DNA of 64,000 nt from Phyllobacterium calauticae. Lineage in GTDB: Bacteria; Pseudomonadota; Alphaproteobacteria; Rhizobiales; Rhizobiaceae. Below, one piece after another: positions 44,854 through 53,770 of the stretch (within the stretch, counting starts at the first letter, position 1; each line of letters opens with the position of its first letter). A program made the translations under genes and the position numbers. The notes beneath the pieces are model-generated. The model did no database searches and was not told where the DNA came from. It worked only from the letters and a program-made list of their open reading frames with translations. The stretch lies in contig NZ_JAGENB010000007.1 in assembly GCF_019991125.1 (NCBI RefSeq), positions 62,001 through 126,000 of the forward strand. The letters run 5' to 3'.

Positions 44854-44883
44854 AGCAGGTGTTTTCCTCCGGGAACACCTGCT
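44854..44883. terminator. Bidirectional hairpin between convergent Hint and GMC genes
   Basis: AGCAGGTGTT (44854-44863) / AACACCTGCT (44874-44883), ten perfect base pairs with a 10-base loop that can pair further. Located 54 bases after the Hint gene stop and 92 bases beyond the end of the convergent GMC gene. T-runs are short. Confidence 0.55.
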
Positions 44884-44974
44884 TCGAAACGTTCAACAAT
44901 GATTTTTGGATGTTACTTGCAAGGCGTTCCCGGCACCGCAGAATGCGCTTGCCTGGCCGGAAGCCATCAGCTCT

Positions 44975-46624
44975 TTACACGGCCGCAGCGCGTTCCTCGC
45001 CCGTCCCAAAAGCTGCGATACTCTCGTGAACGCCTTGCAGAGCCTTGATATGATCGGCAAGGCGCAACGCCAGCGCGACAATTGTCAGTGTCGGCATATC
45101 ATTGCCGCAGGTCGGGAACACTGAACTGCCGGCGACGTGCAGGTTGTGGATGCCATGCACCGTGCAGTTCTGGTCCACGACGCCCATATGCGGATCGGTA
45201 TGCATCCGGGTGGTTCCCATATGATGATTGCATCCGATGATCGAAAGCTCAGGCTCTTCAGCCGACTGTTCGAGATCGACATGTCCGACGCCGGATGCTT
45301 CAAACTCATCCTTTATCAATCCCAGCATCCGTGAGTGAGTGTGTTTTTCCAGATCACCGACGCGCCAATCAAGCGCTGCCCGGTTGAGGCCCAACCTGTC
45401 CCGTTGCTCCGACAGTGTGACCCTGCTCTCCCTGTTGGGAACGGGCTCGATAACACTCTCGATCTGAAAATAATCGGACTTCGCGGCAAGCCTCAGCTTC
45501 CGATAAAGTAAGGATGCCATCAGATTGGGGCTGCCAAGCGCAACAGTGGCAAACGTTCTCAGTTTGAAGTCGCGATAATGCCGCCACCGGATGGCATTGT
45601 ATATCTCGTGGAACCGCTCGGTCAGCGTACTGTCCTCGCCCGCCCGGCATGCCCGGAAATAGGTGCGGCACTGCACCAGTTGTTCATCCCGCTGCACCTG
45701 TTCCGTCAAGCCGAGATGCGCGCTTGCGCTGGTACCATCCACGGCTAGCTTGGGGTTGTGATAGGTGTAGCGGGCATCATAAAAGCGAAACGCGGCGGCA
45801 TTGACCGCAGGTATCATCTGACCGCGGCGAATACGCGGGTGCTCCATGAAATAGCGGCCGACCACATCGTGCTGATTACCAAGCCCCCGCTGATCGCGCC
45901 GATTGGATAGCAGGAGAAGACGCGCGTTTTCGATACCTCCCGCGGCCAGAATGACTCTTTCCGCCCGCACGAACATCATCTTTTGCCCATACGTCGCCAC
46001 GTGCACGCCGGTGACGATTGATGGATCTTCAAGCGTCGCGATCTCGGTCGCATTGGCATTCAGCAGCACTTTCGTCGTTTGGGCGGCGCGCAGAAACACT
46101 TCATAGTCGCGGCCAAAACGTGTCGGCGGGCTAAACTTGCTCACCATTGTCTCAAGCGAGGCGTCATTCAGCTCCAGCAGTATGGAACGGTCACCCACGA
46201 GGTGTTTGTGCCAGAACTGCGGTTCAAAACCGTGATTGTTGACCTGGACCAGATTACTTGCGCGGGCATAGAACCGCTGCATCTCTGTCAGATCAAACGG
46301 CCAGCCGCTATTGGGAACCCAGTGCCGCGGCTCAAAATCAATGCCGATGAACGGTCGTATCCACCCGCCCCAGCAATTGGAACTGCCACCGAATTGCCGG
46401 GTTCTGGTCGCTTGAAGGTCGTAAGGAATGCCAAGGCTTTCGCCTTGGTAAAGGGATTGCGACGCGGCATTGAAGTTCAATCCGCCGCCTTCGAGAACGA
46501 TCGTTTCAATGCCCCGCTTCTGGAATTCGAGCGCAAGCGTAATCCCTGCAACGCCACCGCCAACGATGCATATCGCGGCATCCAGGACCGAACCCGCTGG
46601 AAGTTCTCTGGCGTCAACAAACAT
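44975..46624 (-). CDS. GMC family FAD-dependent oxidoreductase
   Basis: 549 residues. FAD-binding AAICIVGGGVAGITLALEF near residue 18, the substrate-site region GGSSNCWGGW, ERVILAAGGIENARLLLLS, and the C-terminal GMC signature with the catalytic His pair region (GCNHHMGTTRMHTDP) and HNLHVAGSSVFPTCGNDMPT. Enzymes of this type oxidise sugars, polyols or alcohols with a quinone or oxygen acceptor. No signal peptide. ATG 46624 chosen over TTG 46648. Convergent with the Hint gene; it is not clearly part of either neighbouring unit. Confidence 0.85.
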   Translation of the reverse strand: MFVDARELPAGSVLDAAICIVGGGVAGITLALEFQKRGIETIVLEGGGLNFNAASQSLYQGESLGIPYDLQATRTRQFGGSSNCWGGWIRPFIGIDFEPRHWVPNSGWPFDLTEMQRFYARASNLVQVNNHGFEPQFWHKHLVGDRSILLELNDASLETMVSKFSPPTRFGRDYEVFLRAAQTTKVLLNANATEIATLEDPSIVTGVHVATYGQKMMFVRAERVILAAGGIENARLLLLSNRRDQRGLGNQHDVVGRYFMEHPRIRRGQMIPAVNAAAFRFYDARYTYHNPKLAVDGTSASAHLGLTEQVQRDEQLVQCRTYFRACRAGEDSTLTERFHEIYNAIRWRHYRDFKLRTFATVALGSPNLMASLLYRKLRLAAKSDYFQIESVIEPVPNRESRVTLSEQRDRLGLNRAALDWRVGDLEKHTHSRMLGLIKDEFEASGVGHVDLEQSAEEPELSIIGCNHHMGTTRMHTDPHMGVVDQNCTVHGIHNLHVAGSSVFPTCGNDMPTLTIVALALRLADHIKALQGVHESIAAFGTGEERAAAV

Positions 46625-46648
46625 GGCGTGAAAGCCCGGATTGAGCAA

Positions 46649-46982
46649 AGCTTAAAACAATATTGAGCGATATGGCGTGTTCCATTGCCGATCGACCTCA
46701 AGCCAGAACGAGCAAGACGAATGTTATTGCTCACAGAGACAATCCGCCGGTTGGCGGCTTGTCTGTCCCCATTGGATATTTGAAGGCGATTATAGGGCCG
46801 GATGGCCTCCAAGCGGAATATGCTGCGACGGTTAGGACAAGTAGCCCTTTTGAGTAGCGCCCTCCCCATTCGGGCTACTGTTTACACAGCCGATTAGATA
46901 AAATCGAAAGCCAGGCGGCCATTTCTCTTGAGATCCGATGTGCCAAGGCATTTCCCGAAATGCGGGCTCGGACAGCCCGCAA
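46649..46982. other. Intergenic region between GMC and kinase genes
   Basis: 334 bases upstream of the GMC gene and downstream of the PfkB kinase gene, both on the minus strand. It must contain the GMC promoter. No gene, hairpin or repeat recognised. Confidence 0.3.
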
Positions 46983-47903
46983 CTATGATGCGATGCCAGC
47001 CACATCCATTGCCTGCCCGAGTGCTGTGGCGCCGCCGGCAGCCTGGACAGCCAAACTTCCCAGAGCAACACCGGCATTGAGGCAGGATTGCGGATCCAGC
47101 CTGTCGAGCCAGGCATTGATGAACCCTGCATCGAATGCATCACCGGCACCGGTCGTGTCAACGACCGCGACGCTCGGAGCGACGCTGTAGAAATAACGGC
47201 CATCCATCATCAGATGGGCGCCGCGCGCGCCGGATTTGACGACAATGATCGGAAAGTCTTCAGCGAGCTTGCGCAGGCTTTCAACTGGGTCGGACAGGCC
47301 GGTGATCGCCGTCGCCTCTTCCTCATTCGGCAGGAAGATGTCCACACCCGCGCAGTTTCCGATAAAGGCAGGATCGAAAATCAGGGTTTCATCCCAGCTG
47401 GGATCGAGAGAAACCGTCAGGCCATGCGCCTTCGCATTCCGGACCAGATCAGGGATCTCAGCGAGAGTAGCATATTCAGCGATATGAAGATGTGTCGCCT
47501 TCTCCCAGGCGAGAGCCGGCAGCAACGCCGCCGGCTGCGCCGAACCGGCCCGCCGCGACAGGAACGCCCGCTCATGACTGTGATTGATCGCAACGGAGAC
47601 CTGGGGACCAGCATCCGGTGCCTGCTCAAGAAAGCGCAGATCAATGCCGCTTGTCCTGAGTTGATCCAGCAGTCCCACGGACAGGGAGTCCGTACCAAGC
47701 CGGGCAAGAAGCGCCGTGGTCCTGCCCGTATGGGCCAGATAGGCCGCGACGATGAACGCGCCGCCGCCGCCGGTGATGGCCATGTTGCTGGCAAAGACTT
47801 CACGCCCGAGCACCGGCATTGTCTCAAGCCCGGTAAAAATCAGGTCACAGTAAATCCTGCCGATACTCAGAACGGCATTCATTTCGGCTGAATTGGATTT
47901 CAT
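46983..47903 (-). CDS. PfkB-family carbohydrate kinase
   Basis: 306 residues, ribokinase fold. N-terminal glycine-rich NMAITGGGGAFIVAAYLAHTG, and the C-terminal anion-hole/catalytic motif DTTGAGDAFDAGFINAWL with the catalytic Asp. It phosphorylates a sugar or nucleoside-like substrate with ATP. ATGA overlap with the ABC ATPase gene makes it the last gene of the transporter operon, so it probably phosphorylates the imported compound or a breakdown product. Confidence 0.87.
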   Translation of the reverse strand: MKSNSAEMNAVLSIGRIYCDLIFTGLETMPVLGREVFASNMAITGGGGAFIVAAYLAHTGRTTALLARLGTDSLSVGLLDQLRTSGIDLRFLEQAPDAGPQVSVAINHSHERAFLSRRAGSAQPAALLPALAWEKATHLHIAEYATLAEIPDLVRNAKAHGLTVSLDPSWDETLIFDPAFIGNCAGVDIFLPNEEEATAITGLSDPVESLRKLAEDFPIIVVKSGARGAHLMMDGRYFYSVAPSVAVVDTTGAGDAFDAGFINAWLDRLDPQSCLNAGVALGSLAVQAAGGATALGQAMDVAGIAS

Positions 47904-48934
47904 AAACGGCCCAGCGACTTCTCGGTTTTTGCATCGAAGAGGTAGAGTGCCGTAGGCGCGGCATAAGCAGTGACCATGCTTCCTGTCGCCGGGATCAGTT
48001 TGCCCGGTGCTGTTGCAATGACCGATTGTCCGGCGACGTCGAAATGCACCAGCGTTTCGGATCCAAGCGGCTCGACCGCCGACACGACGCCCCCCAGTTT
48101 GAAATTACCCGGCGCGGCCTCCCCGATCACCAGATCATGCGGGCGAATACCGATCAGCATGGCGCCACCGGCTTCCACAGCGACGCCCGTATCTGTCCGG
48201 CGCCCTGGAATGAGGTTCATTGAGGGGCTGCCGATGAACCGTGCGGTAAACACATCCAGCGGGTTTTCGTAGATTTCCATCGGCGTTCCGGTCTGCAGGA
48301 TGTGGCCGTCGCGCATCACCACGATCCGGTCGGCCATGGTCATGGCCTCCACCTGATCGTGGGTGACATAGACGATGGTCGTGCCCAGCCGCTGATGCAG
48401 ACGTTTGACCTCGATGCGCATTTGCGCCCGCAATTGCGCGTCAAGATTGGACAAAGGCTCGTCGAACAGGAAGGCGGAGGGATTGCGCACCATTGCACGG
48501 CCGATGGCTACGCGCTGGCGCTGGCCGCCGGACAATGCCGAGGGACGCCGTTCGAGCAAGGCGGTCAGCCCAAGCATTTCGGCAGTCTCATCGATGCGCT
48601 TGTCCTTGTCTTCCCTCGACATTTTCGAGGTATAAAGACCGAAGCCGATATTCTGCCGGACGGTCAGGTGCGGATAAATGGCATAGTTCTGGAACACCAT
48701 GGCAATGTTGCGCTGCTTGGGTTCCCGCTCATTGACCACGTCACCACCGATACGCAGCGTGCCTCCGGAGATATCCTCGAGGCCCGCAATCATCCGCAGC
48801 GTCGTTGATTTGCCGCAGCCGGACGGACCGACGAAGACAACGAATTCGCCATCGGCGATCTCAAGGTCGATGCCGTGGACCACATCGGTCTTGCCATAGC
48901 GCTTGACCAGGCCCTGAAGTTCAATTGTCGCCAT
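47900..48934 (-). CDS. Sugar ABC transporter ATP-binding protein (UgpC/MalK type)
   Basis: 344 residues. Walker A GPSGCGKST (38-46 region), Q-loop VFQNYAIYPHL, signature LSGGQRQRVAIGRAM, Walker B FLFDEPLSNLD, switch His in VYVTHDQ, and a C-terminal TOBE domain (from about 235). Energises uptake through the two permeases at 50454-52254. Its start shares one base with the stop of the lyase gene (TGATG). Confidence 0.93.
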   Translation of the reverse strand: MATIELQGLVKRYGKTDVVHGIDLEIADGEFVVFVGPSGCGKSTTLRMIAGLEDISGGTLRIGGDVVNEREPKQRNIAMVFQNYAIYPHLTVRQNIGFGLYTSKMSREDKDKRIDETAEMLGLTALLERRPSALSGGQRQRVAIGRAMVRNPSAFLFDEPLSNLDAQLRAQMRIEVKRLHQRLGTTIVYVTHDQVEAMTMADRIVVMRDGHILQTGTPMEIYENPLDVFTARFIGSPSMNLIPGRRTDTGVAVEAGGAMLIGIRPHDLVIGEAAPGNFKLGGVVSAVEPLGSETLVHFDVAGQSVIATAPGKLIPATGSMVTAYAAPTALYLFDAKTEKSLGRL

Positions 48935-50448
48935 CAGGCAGCTCCTACCAATGCTTTGAAATTACGGTCAAGTTCATGGGCCGCCCGGCTCTCGCTGGCT
49001 GCGTGATCGGCCGCCAATTTCGCGAACGCCGAAGCCCTGTCGCGATAGGACGATAATGCCTCGGCCATGGGTTCGGCGGCAGGACCGCCGAACCGGCTGC
49101 GGACACGGACAAAATAGTCCGGCGATACGATTTCCGCGAACTGATCGCGATCAACCGACGGCTTGCGCCCGGTCGCATGTTCGAAGGCCGCCAGAAACGG
49201 CTCGAAGCCATCGGTGGGCAGATCGCCTTGTTTGGCAACGACTGCTTTGGCGACCGTGGCGGCGATTTCATGTGCTTCCCGGAACGACAGGCCTTCGCGA
49301 CGCACGAGTGAATCGGCAAGTTCGGTGATGGTAATGCAGGAGCGGCGGATATTGCCGGCGACACGCTCGGAATCGATACGGATCGCCGACACGAAGGACG
49401 CCATGAGATCAAGAACGCGCCCGGCAGAAATAAAGGCCTCATAACCCATCGACTGGGTTTCGCCCTCGCTGTCATTCATGTCGGTGAACGGGGTGTTGTG
49501 CATGACGTCAAGCACGGTTCGCGCCCGGCCGAATGTCTGGCTTGCCAGCAGCCGCATGTGCTCGATGGGCACCGGATTGCGCTTCTGCGGCATGATCGAC
49601 GAGATTTGCACCAGCGCATTCGGGACATAGACCTGCCCCACTTCAAAGCTGGTCCAGAACTGGAAATCCTGGATCAGCCGGCCAAGGTGCAGGAACAGCA
49701 ATTCGATGGCACTGTAGGTGGAGGTGATATAGTCGACCGCGGCGATGCAGCTGTAGGAATTGCGCAAGGGAGCGGAAAAACCGAGAAGCTCCGCCACACG
49801 GGCGCGATCGATTGCAAATCCGGAGGTGGTGATCGCTGCGGCACCCATGGGGCTGAGATCGACGATCTGCCGCGCTTCCTCGAAGCGGTTCATGTCGCGT
49901 ATCAAAACTTCGATGACGGCAGACAGGTAATGACCGAAGGTCGTCGGCTGGGCCGGCTGGCCATGGGTATAGGCAACGATCAGCGTTGCCTTCTCGCGCT
50001 CGGCGGCATCGATCAGGGTATCAAGCAGGTGGCGCGCCTTGCCCATCAGTGCATCGATGCGCGTCTTCAACCCAAGCTTGAAAAGCGTATGATCGATATC
50101 ATTGCGCGAGCGTGCCGTGTGGAGGCGTCCTGCAATATCGGCTCCAACCCGGTGTTTCAGTTCCTTCTCGATCAGGAAGAAGAAGTCCTCCACTTCCCCC
50201 GTATAGGCGAGCGAAGCCGGATCGATGTCGCGGTCAATGGCTTCGAGCGCTGCCCCGATCTTGGCGGCCTGATTACGCTCGACGATACCCGTTTCCACCA
50301 GCATCACCAGATGCGCGCGGTCGATGCGGCGGAAGCCATCGACATGATGCGACTTGGCGCCGTCAAACAGAGGTCGCAGCACCGCTTCCTTGTAGACCGG
50401 ATCGGGGAAGATACTTTTGTCCGAGAGACGCGGATCATTCAACGTCAT
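48934..50448 (-). CDS. Argininosuccinate lyase-superfamily enzyme in a transporter operon
   Basis: 504 residues, fumarase/aspartase superfamily. Conserved blocks: LHTARSRNDIDHTLFKLG, AYTHGQPAQPTTFGHYL and the signature SSIMPQKRNPVPIEHMR at about 283-299. It lacks the N-terminal WGGRF motif of housekeeping argininosuccinate lyases, and lies among sugar-transport and kinase genes with no arg genes nearby. It may therefore act on an imported compound by releasing fumarate or a related unsaturated acid, rather than in arginine synthesis. Start at ATG 50448, five bases after the permease gene stop; the longer frame to 50907 is a read-through of the permease gene. Confidence 0.82.
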   Translation of the reverse strand: MTLNDPRLSDKSIFPDPVYKEAVLRPLFDGAKSHHVDGFRRIDRAHLVMLVETGIVERNQAAKIGAALEAIDRDIDPASLAYTGEVEDFFFLIEKELKHRVGADIAGRLHTARSRNDIDHTLFKLGLKTRIDALMGKARHLLDTLIDAAEREKATLIVAYTHGQPAQPTTFGHYLSAVIEVLIRDMNRFEEARQIVDLSPMGAAAITTSGFAIDRARVAELLGFSAPLRNSYSCIAAVDYITSTYSAIELLFLHLGRLIQDFQFWTSFEVGQVYVPNALVQISSIMPQKRNPVPIEHMRLLASQTFGRARTVLDVMHNTPFTDMNDSEGETQSMGYEAFISAGRVLDLMASFVSAIRIDSERVAGNIRRSCITITELADSLVRREGLSFREAHEIAATVAKAVVAKQGDLPTDGFEPFLAAFEHATGRKPSVDRDQFAEIVSPDYFVRVRSRFGGPAAEPMAEALSSYRDRASAFAKLAADHAASESRAAHELDRNFKALVGAA

Positions 50449-50453
50449 GGTGA

Positions 50454-51308
50454 TTATCCTTTCAGTCCGGCCAGCATCACGCCGCGCACGATGTAGCGCT
50501 GCAGCACCAGGAAAACGATGAGCGTCGGCAGCGTGGCGATGGCAGCACCAGTCATGATCAGCTCCCACTGGATCGACTGTTCGACGGCAAAGCTCGAGAG
50601 GCCGACGGGAAGTGTGTAGAGTTCCTTGCTCGTGGTCACGATCAGCGGCCAGAAGAACGCCGTCCAGTTGCCAAGGAAGGTGAAAATGGCAAGAGCAGAC
50701 AGCGCCGGCGTAACCAGCGGCATCGCCACCTTCCACCAGATCTGGAATTCGTTCAGACCATCGATCCGCGCAGCTTCCAGAAAGTCGTTGGGGATGGTGT
50801 CGAAGAACTGCTTCATCAGGAAAGTCCCGAAAGCGGTCATCATGCCCGGGAACATGATGCCCCAATAGCTGTCCAGCCAACCGAGCTGGCTTGACATCAG
50901 GTACCACGGAATAACCAGCATCTCGGTCGGTATCATCAGGGTCGACAGAATGGCGAGGAAGATCAGGTAGCGGCCGCGGAATTCGAACTTGGCCAGCGTG
51001 TAGCCGACAAGGCTGTCGAAGAAAACGTTGGAAAGCGTCACCGTGACGGCGACAATGCTGGAATTGAGAAACCAGCGCATGAAGCGGCCGTCCAGCAGCA
51101 CCTTGGCATAGTTCTCCAATGTCGGCGCTGCGGGAATGATGCGCAGATCGTAGACCTGGCCTGCCGTCTTCAGCGAGGTGGAGAACATGAACAGCAGCGG
51201 CGTGATCATGATCAGACCGCCGATCAGAAGAAGCGTCCAGACAAGGATCTGCGCGGGTTTTATGTTGGCGCGGTACAATCCTGCCGGCTTCGGGAGAGCA
51301 CTCGTCAT
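50454..51308 (-). CDS. Carbohydrate ABC transporter permease (MalG type)
   Basis: 284 residues with six membrane helices. The EAA loop is EAARIDGLNEFQIWWKVAMP (about 183-202), which contacts the ATPase. Second permease of the operon, one base after the MalF-type gene and just before the lyase gene. Confidence 0.92.
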   Translation of the reverse strand: MTSALPKPAGLYRANIKPAQILVWTLLLIGGLIMITPLLFMFSTSLKTAGQVYDLRIIPAAPTLENYAKVLLDGRFMRWFLNSSIVAVTVTLSNVFFDSLVGYTLAKFEFRGRYLIFLAILSTLMIPTEMLVIPWYLMSSQLGWLDSYWGIMFPGMMTAFGTFLMKQFFDTIPNDFLEAARIDGLNEFQIWWKVAMPLVTPALSALAIFTFLGNWTAFFWPLIVTTSKELYTLPVGLSSFAVEQSIQWELIMTGAAIATLPTLIVFLVLQRYIVRGVMLAGLKG

Positions 51309-51309
51309 A

Positions 51310-52254
51310 TCATTTATCCCTCAAGACGCGCAGCTGCAGCAATGACACCACCAGCAGGATGGAAAACAAGACAACCGTCTGTGCCGCCGCATAACCCATC
51401 TGGTAGGATGAAAAGGCCGTCTGGAAGATCATCAGCACCAGGGGCTTCGTCGAGCCCAAGGGACCGCCGGGATCATTGGTGGTCATGTTGTAGACCTGGT
51501 CAAAAATCCGCAGGAAGCCGATGGAGGAAAAAACCACCAGAAAGACGGTCGTTGGTTTGAGCAACGGCAAGGTAATGCGGCGCAGGATGGCCCACTCGCC
51601 GAGGCCATCGATGCGGGCGGCTTCATAGTAGGTACCGGGAATGGCGCGCAGACCAGCCATGAAGATAATGATCTGGAAGCCAAGACCAGCCCAAATCGAG
51701 GTCACCATGATGGATGGCAGTGCCTGACTGACCGATCGGATGAACGGCTGCTGCGGCAAACCGAAGAGCCCGAGGACATCGTTGATGACGCCGATCGGGG
51801 CCGGCTGATAAAACCATCGCCATACCCAGGCCATGGCGGCTGCCGTGGTCAGAAACGGCAGGAAGTACAACGCCCGGATGAAGGCGTGCATGAACCGCAC
51901 GCGATCGAGATAGTAAGCTATGGTGAATGCAAGGAGCAGGCTGATCGGTGTGCCGATCAACAGATAGGTGAAGGTATTGCGGAAGACTTTCCAGAACTGC
52001 GGATCGGTGAACAACCGCTCGTAATTGCCCAGACCGATGAACACCGGCGGCCGCATCAGATCCCAATCCGTCAGCGACAGCCAGAAGGCTTGCAGGGTCG
52101 GATAGAAACGGATGACGCTGTAGAACAGGATGGGCAGGGCGAGAAACGACCAAACCCAGATCAGCCGCTTGGTTTTCATGGACAGCCGGTCCCACACGGG
52201 CCCGGTGGGGCGGCTTGCGACCGCCCCTTCCGTATTGACAGGTGTGGAGACCAT
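51310..52254 (-). CDS. Carbohydrate ABC transporter permease (MalF type)
   Basis: 314 residues, six membrane helices, with the EAA motif YYEAARIDGLGEWAILRRIT at about 217-236. Pairs with the MalG-type permease. It lies 12 bases downstream of the binding-protein gene. Confidence 0.92.
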   Translation of the reverse strand: MVSTPVNTEGAVASRPTGPVWDRLSMKTKRLIWVWSFLALPILFYSVIRFYPTLQAFWLSLTDWDLMRPPVFIGLGNYERLFTDPQFWKVFRNTFTYLLIGTPISLLLAFTIAYYLDRVRFMHAFIRALYFLPFLTTAAAMAWVWRWFYQPAPIGVINDVLGLFGLPQQPFIRSVSQALPSIMVTSIWAGLGFQIIIFMAGLRAIPGTYYEAARIDGLGEWAILRRITLPLLKPTTVFLVVFSSIGFLRIFDQVYNMTTNDPGGPLGSTKPLVLMIFQTAFSSYQMGYAAAQTVVLFSILLVVSLLQLRVLRDK

Positions 52255-52266
52255 TGGACGGTGCCC

Positions 52267-53514
52267 TTACTTCTTGGCAGAATCGATGATTGCCTGTTCG
52301 GCGGTTGCCGCCTGGGCAATCGAGGCTTCCGGCGACTGTCCTTCCAGAAGAACACGGTTGGTCATGTCCATGGCCGTCTGGCGCTGCGCGGCCTCGTCGA
52401 CGAATTGCGTGGTATGCGCATATTCAAGACCCTTGAGGAACGGGCCAAAGATCGGATCGGCAAGATTGGCTTCTGTAAGGGCGGCGGAACGGCGTGCGGG
52501 CAATTCGCCCACCGTCTTCAGCCAGATGTCCATGGCTTCCGGTGACGAGATATAGGCCAGGAACTTCTTCGACGCTTCCAGTTTTTCCCCGCTGACGCGT
52601 GCGCCAATACCGTTAGCGAAATAGCTCGCATAGTTGGACCGCACGCCTTCCGCATTGGCTGGCAATTCGGTGACACCCCATTCGAAGGCGTTGATCGTCT
52701 TGAAGGAGCCGAGACGGAAAGTCCCGTCGATGGTCATGGCCGCCATACCTGCGCGAAACGCCGCCTGGCCTTCGTCCATGAAGCCGACCTGGCCGATCTT
52801 CTTCTCCGTCTGCAGGCTGGTGTAGAACTTCAGGGCCTTGATGCCGGCGTCACTGTTGTATGTGACCTTGGTATTGTCGGCCGAATAGGGTTCGCCGCCA
52901 TATTGCCGGATGAGAATTTCACGCCACCACTGGTGATCCTGCCCTGCCATATCAAGCGTGGTGCCGGCGACGACAAGGTTTCCGGCTGCATCGCGCTTGG
53001 TTGTCGCAACGCCCGCTGCAACAAAATCGTCCAGCGTCTTCGGCGGATTTTCAATGCCCGCTTCTTTCAGCAATTTCTTGTTGTAGAACAGCGCCAGCGA
53101 GCGGACAGCCGTCGGCAGGCCATAGTAATCATTGCCCCTCTTCATGGCTGTCACGATGGGAAAGAAATCGCTTTCAATCTTGTCGTGCGGAAACGTGTCG
53201 GCCGGCAGCGGCTGCAGCAGCTTGCCCGCAACGAACTTGTCGAGCCATCCGTAAAACAGCTGCATGACATCCGGACCCTTGCCGCCCATATTGGCTGCAA
53301 CGATGCGTGTCTGGTAATCGGCATAGGGGAAGGTCGTCTGCTTGACGGTGATGCCGGGATTGGCCTTCTCGAAATTGGCAATCAGCTGATCCATTGCCTT
53401 GACGCGGGTTTCGTACACATATTGCCAATATTCGATCTCGACCGCCTGCGCCGTGCTTGCGGCAAACGTGGCGAATCCGGCAAGCAGACCGGCCAATAGA
53501 ATTCCTTTACGCAT
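52267..53514 (-). CDS. ABC transporter substrate-binding protein (extracellular family 1)
   Basis: 415 residues. Signal peptide at 1-24 (LLAGLLAGFATFAASTAQA). The mature protein begins VEIEYWQYVYETRVKAMDQL and shows the family 1 solute-binding pattern (IVAANMGGKGPDVMQLFYGW; YYGLPTAVRSLALFYNKKLL; AAMTIDGTFRL). It captures the transported sugar or glycoside in the periplasm. The start is fixed by a perfect AGGAGGT six bases before ATG 53514. First gene of the operon. Confidence 0.92.
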   Translation of the reverse strand: MRKGILLAGLLAGFATFAASTAQAVEIEYWQYVYETRVKAMDQLIANFEKANPGITVKQTTFPYADYQTRIVAANMGGKGPDVMQLFYGWLDKFVAGKLLQPLPADTFPHDKIESDFFPIVTAMKRGNDYYGLPTAVRSLALFYNKKLLKEAGIENPPKTLDDFVAAGVATTKRDAAGNLVVAGTTLDMAGQDHQWWREILIRQYGGEPYSADNTKVTYNSDAGIKALKFYTSLQTEKKIGQVGFMDEGQAAFRAGMAAMTIDGTFRLGSFKTINAFEWGVTELPANAEGVRSNYASYFANGIGARVSGEKLEASKKFLAYISSPEAMDIWLKTVGELPARRSAALTEANLADPIFGPFLKGLEYAHTTQFVDEAAQRQTAMDMTNRVLLEGQSPEASIAQAATAEQAIIDSAKK

Positions 53515-53770
53515 ATAAACCTCCTGTGCCCTGCCATATCCATCATCGGATGCAGAGCTTCCTTGTTCCCCAGGCATCGGCGATGCCCATGACCTCATCC
53601 CACCGCATGGCAATGTTTCTGCTGCAGCAACCGCGAACGTTGTCGCGGCTTACTTATAAGCTTCACCGTCAGCGATGATTTGTCAATAACATACTTTACT
53701 TGAATTATTGTATTGCGTCAGAACACCTCTTGGAGGTATCGGTAAAAGACTGGAATCGAAGGTTTGCGAC
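53515..53770. promoter_or_regulatory. Divergent promoter/operator region of the transporter operon and ROK gene
   Basis: 256 bases. AT-rich at 53650-53715, with the inverted repeat CAATAA (53684-53689) / TTATTG (53705-53710) and a CTTATAAG palindrome near 53653. A natural place for ROK-repressor binding controlling both directions. Binding is inferred. Confidence 0.4.

Noticed and set aside
46663-46869. Possible small gene in the GMC-kinase gap
   Set aside because: No ribosome-binding site, no recognisable motif, and competing frames on both strands of similar length.
49498-50496. 332-codon frame on the plus strand opposite the lyase gene
   Set aside because: Antisense to a well-conserved argininosuccinate-lyase-family gene; composition and lack of motifs indicate a shadow.
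50449-50907. N-terminal extension of the lyase frame
   Set aside because: It runs through the MalG-type permease gene in another frame; family similarity begins only after ATG 50448.
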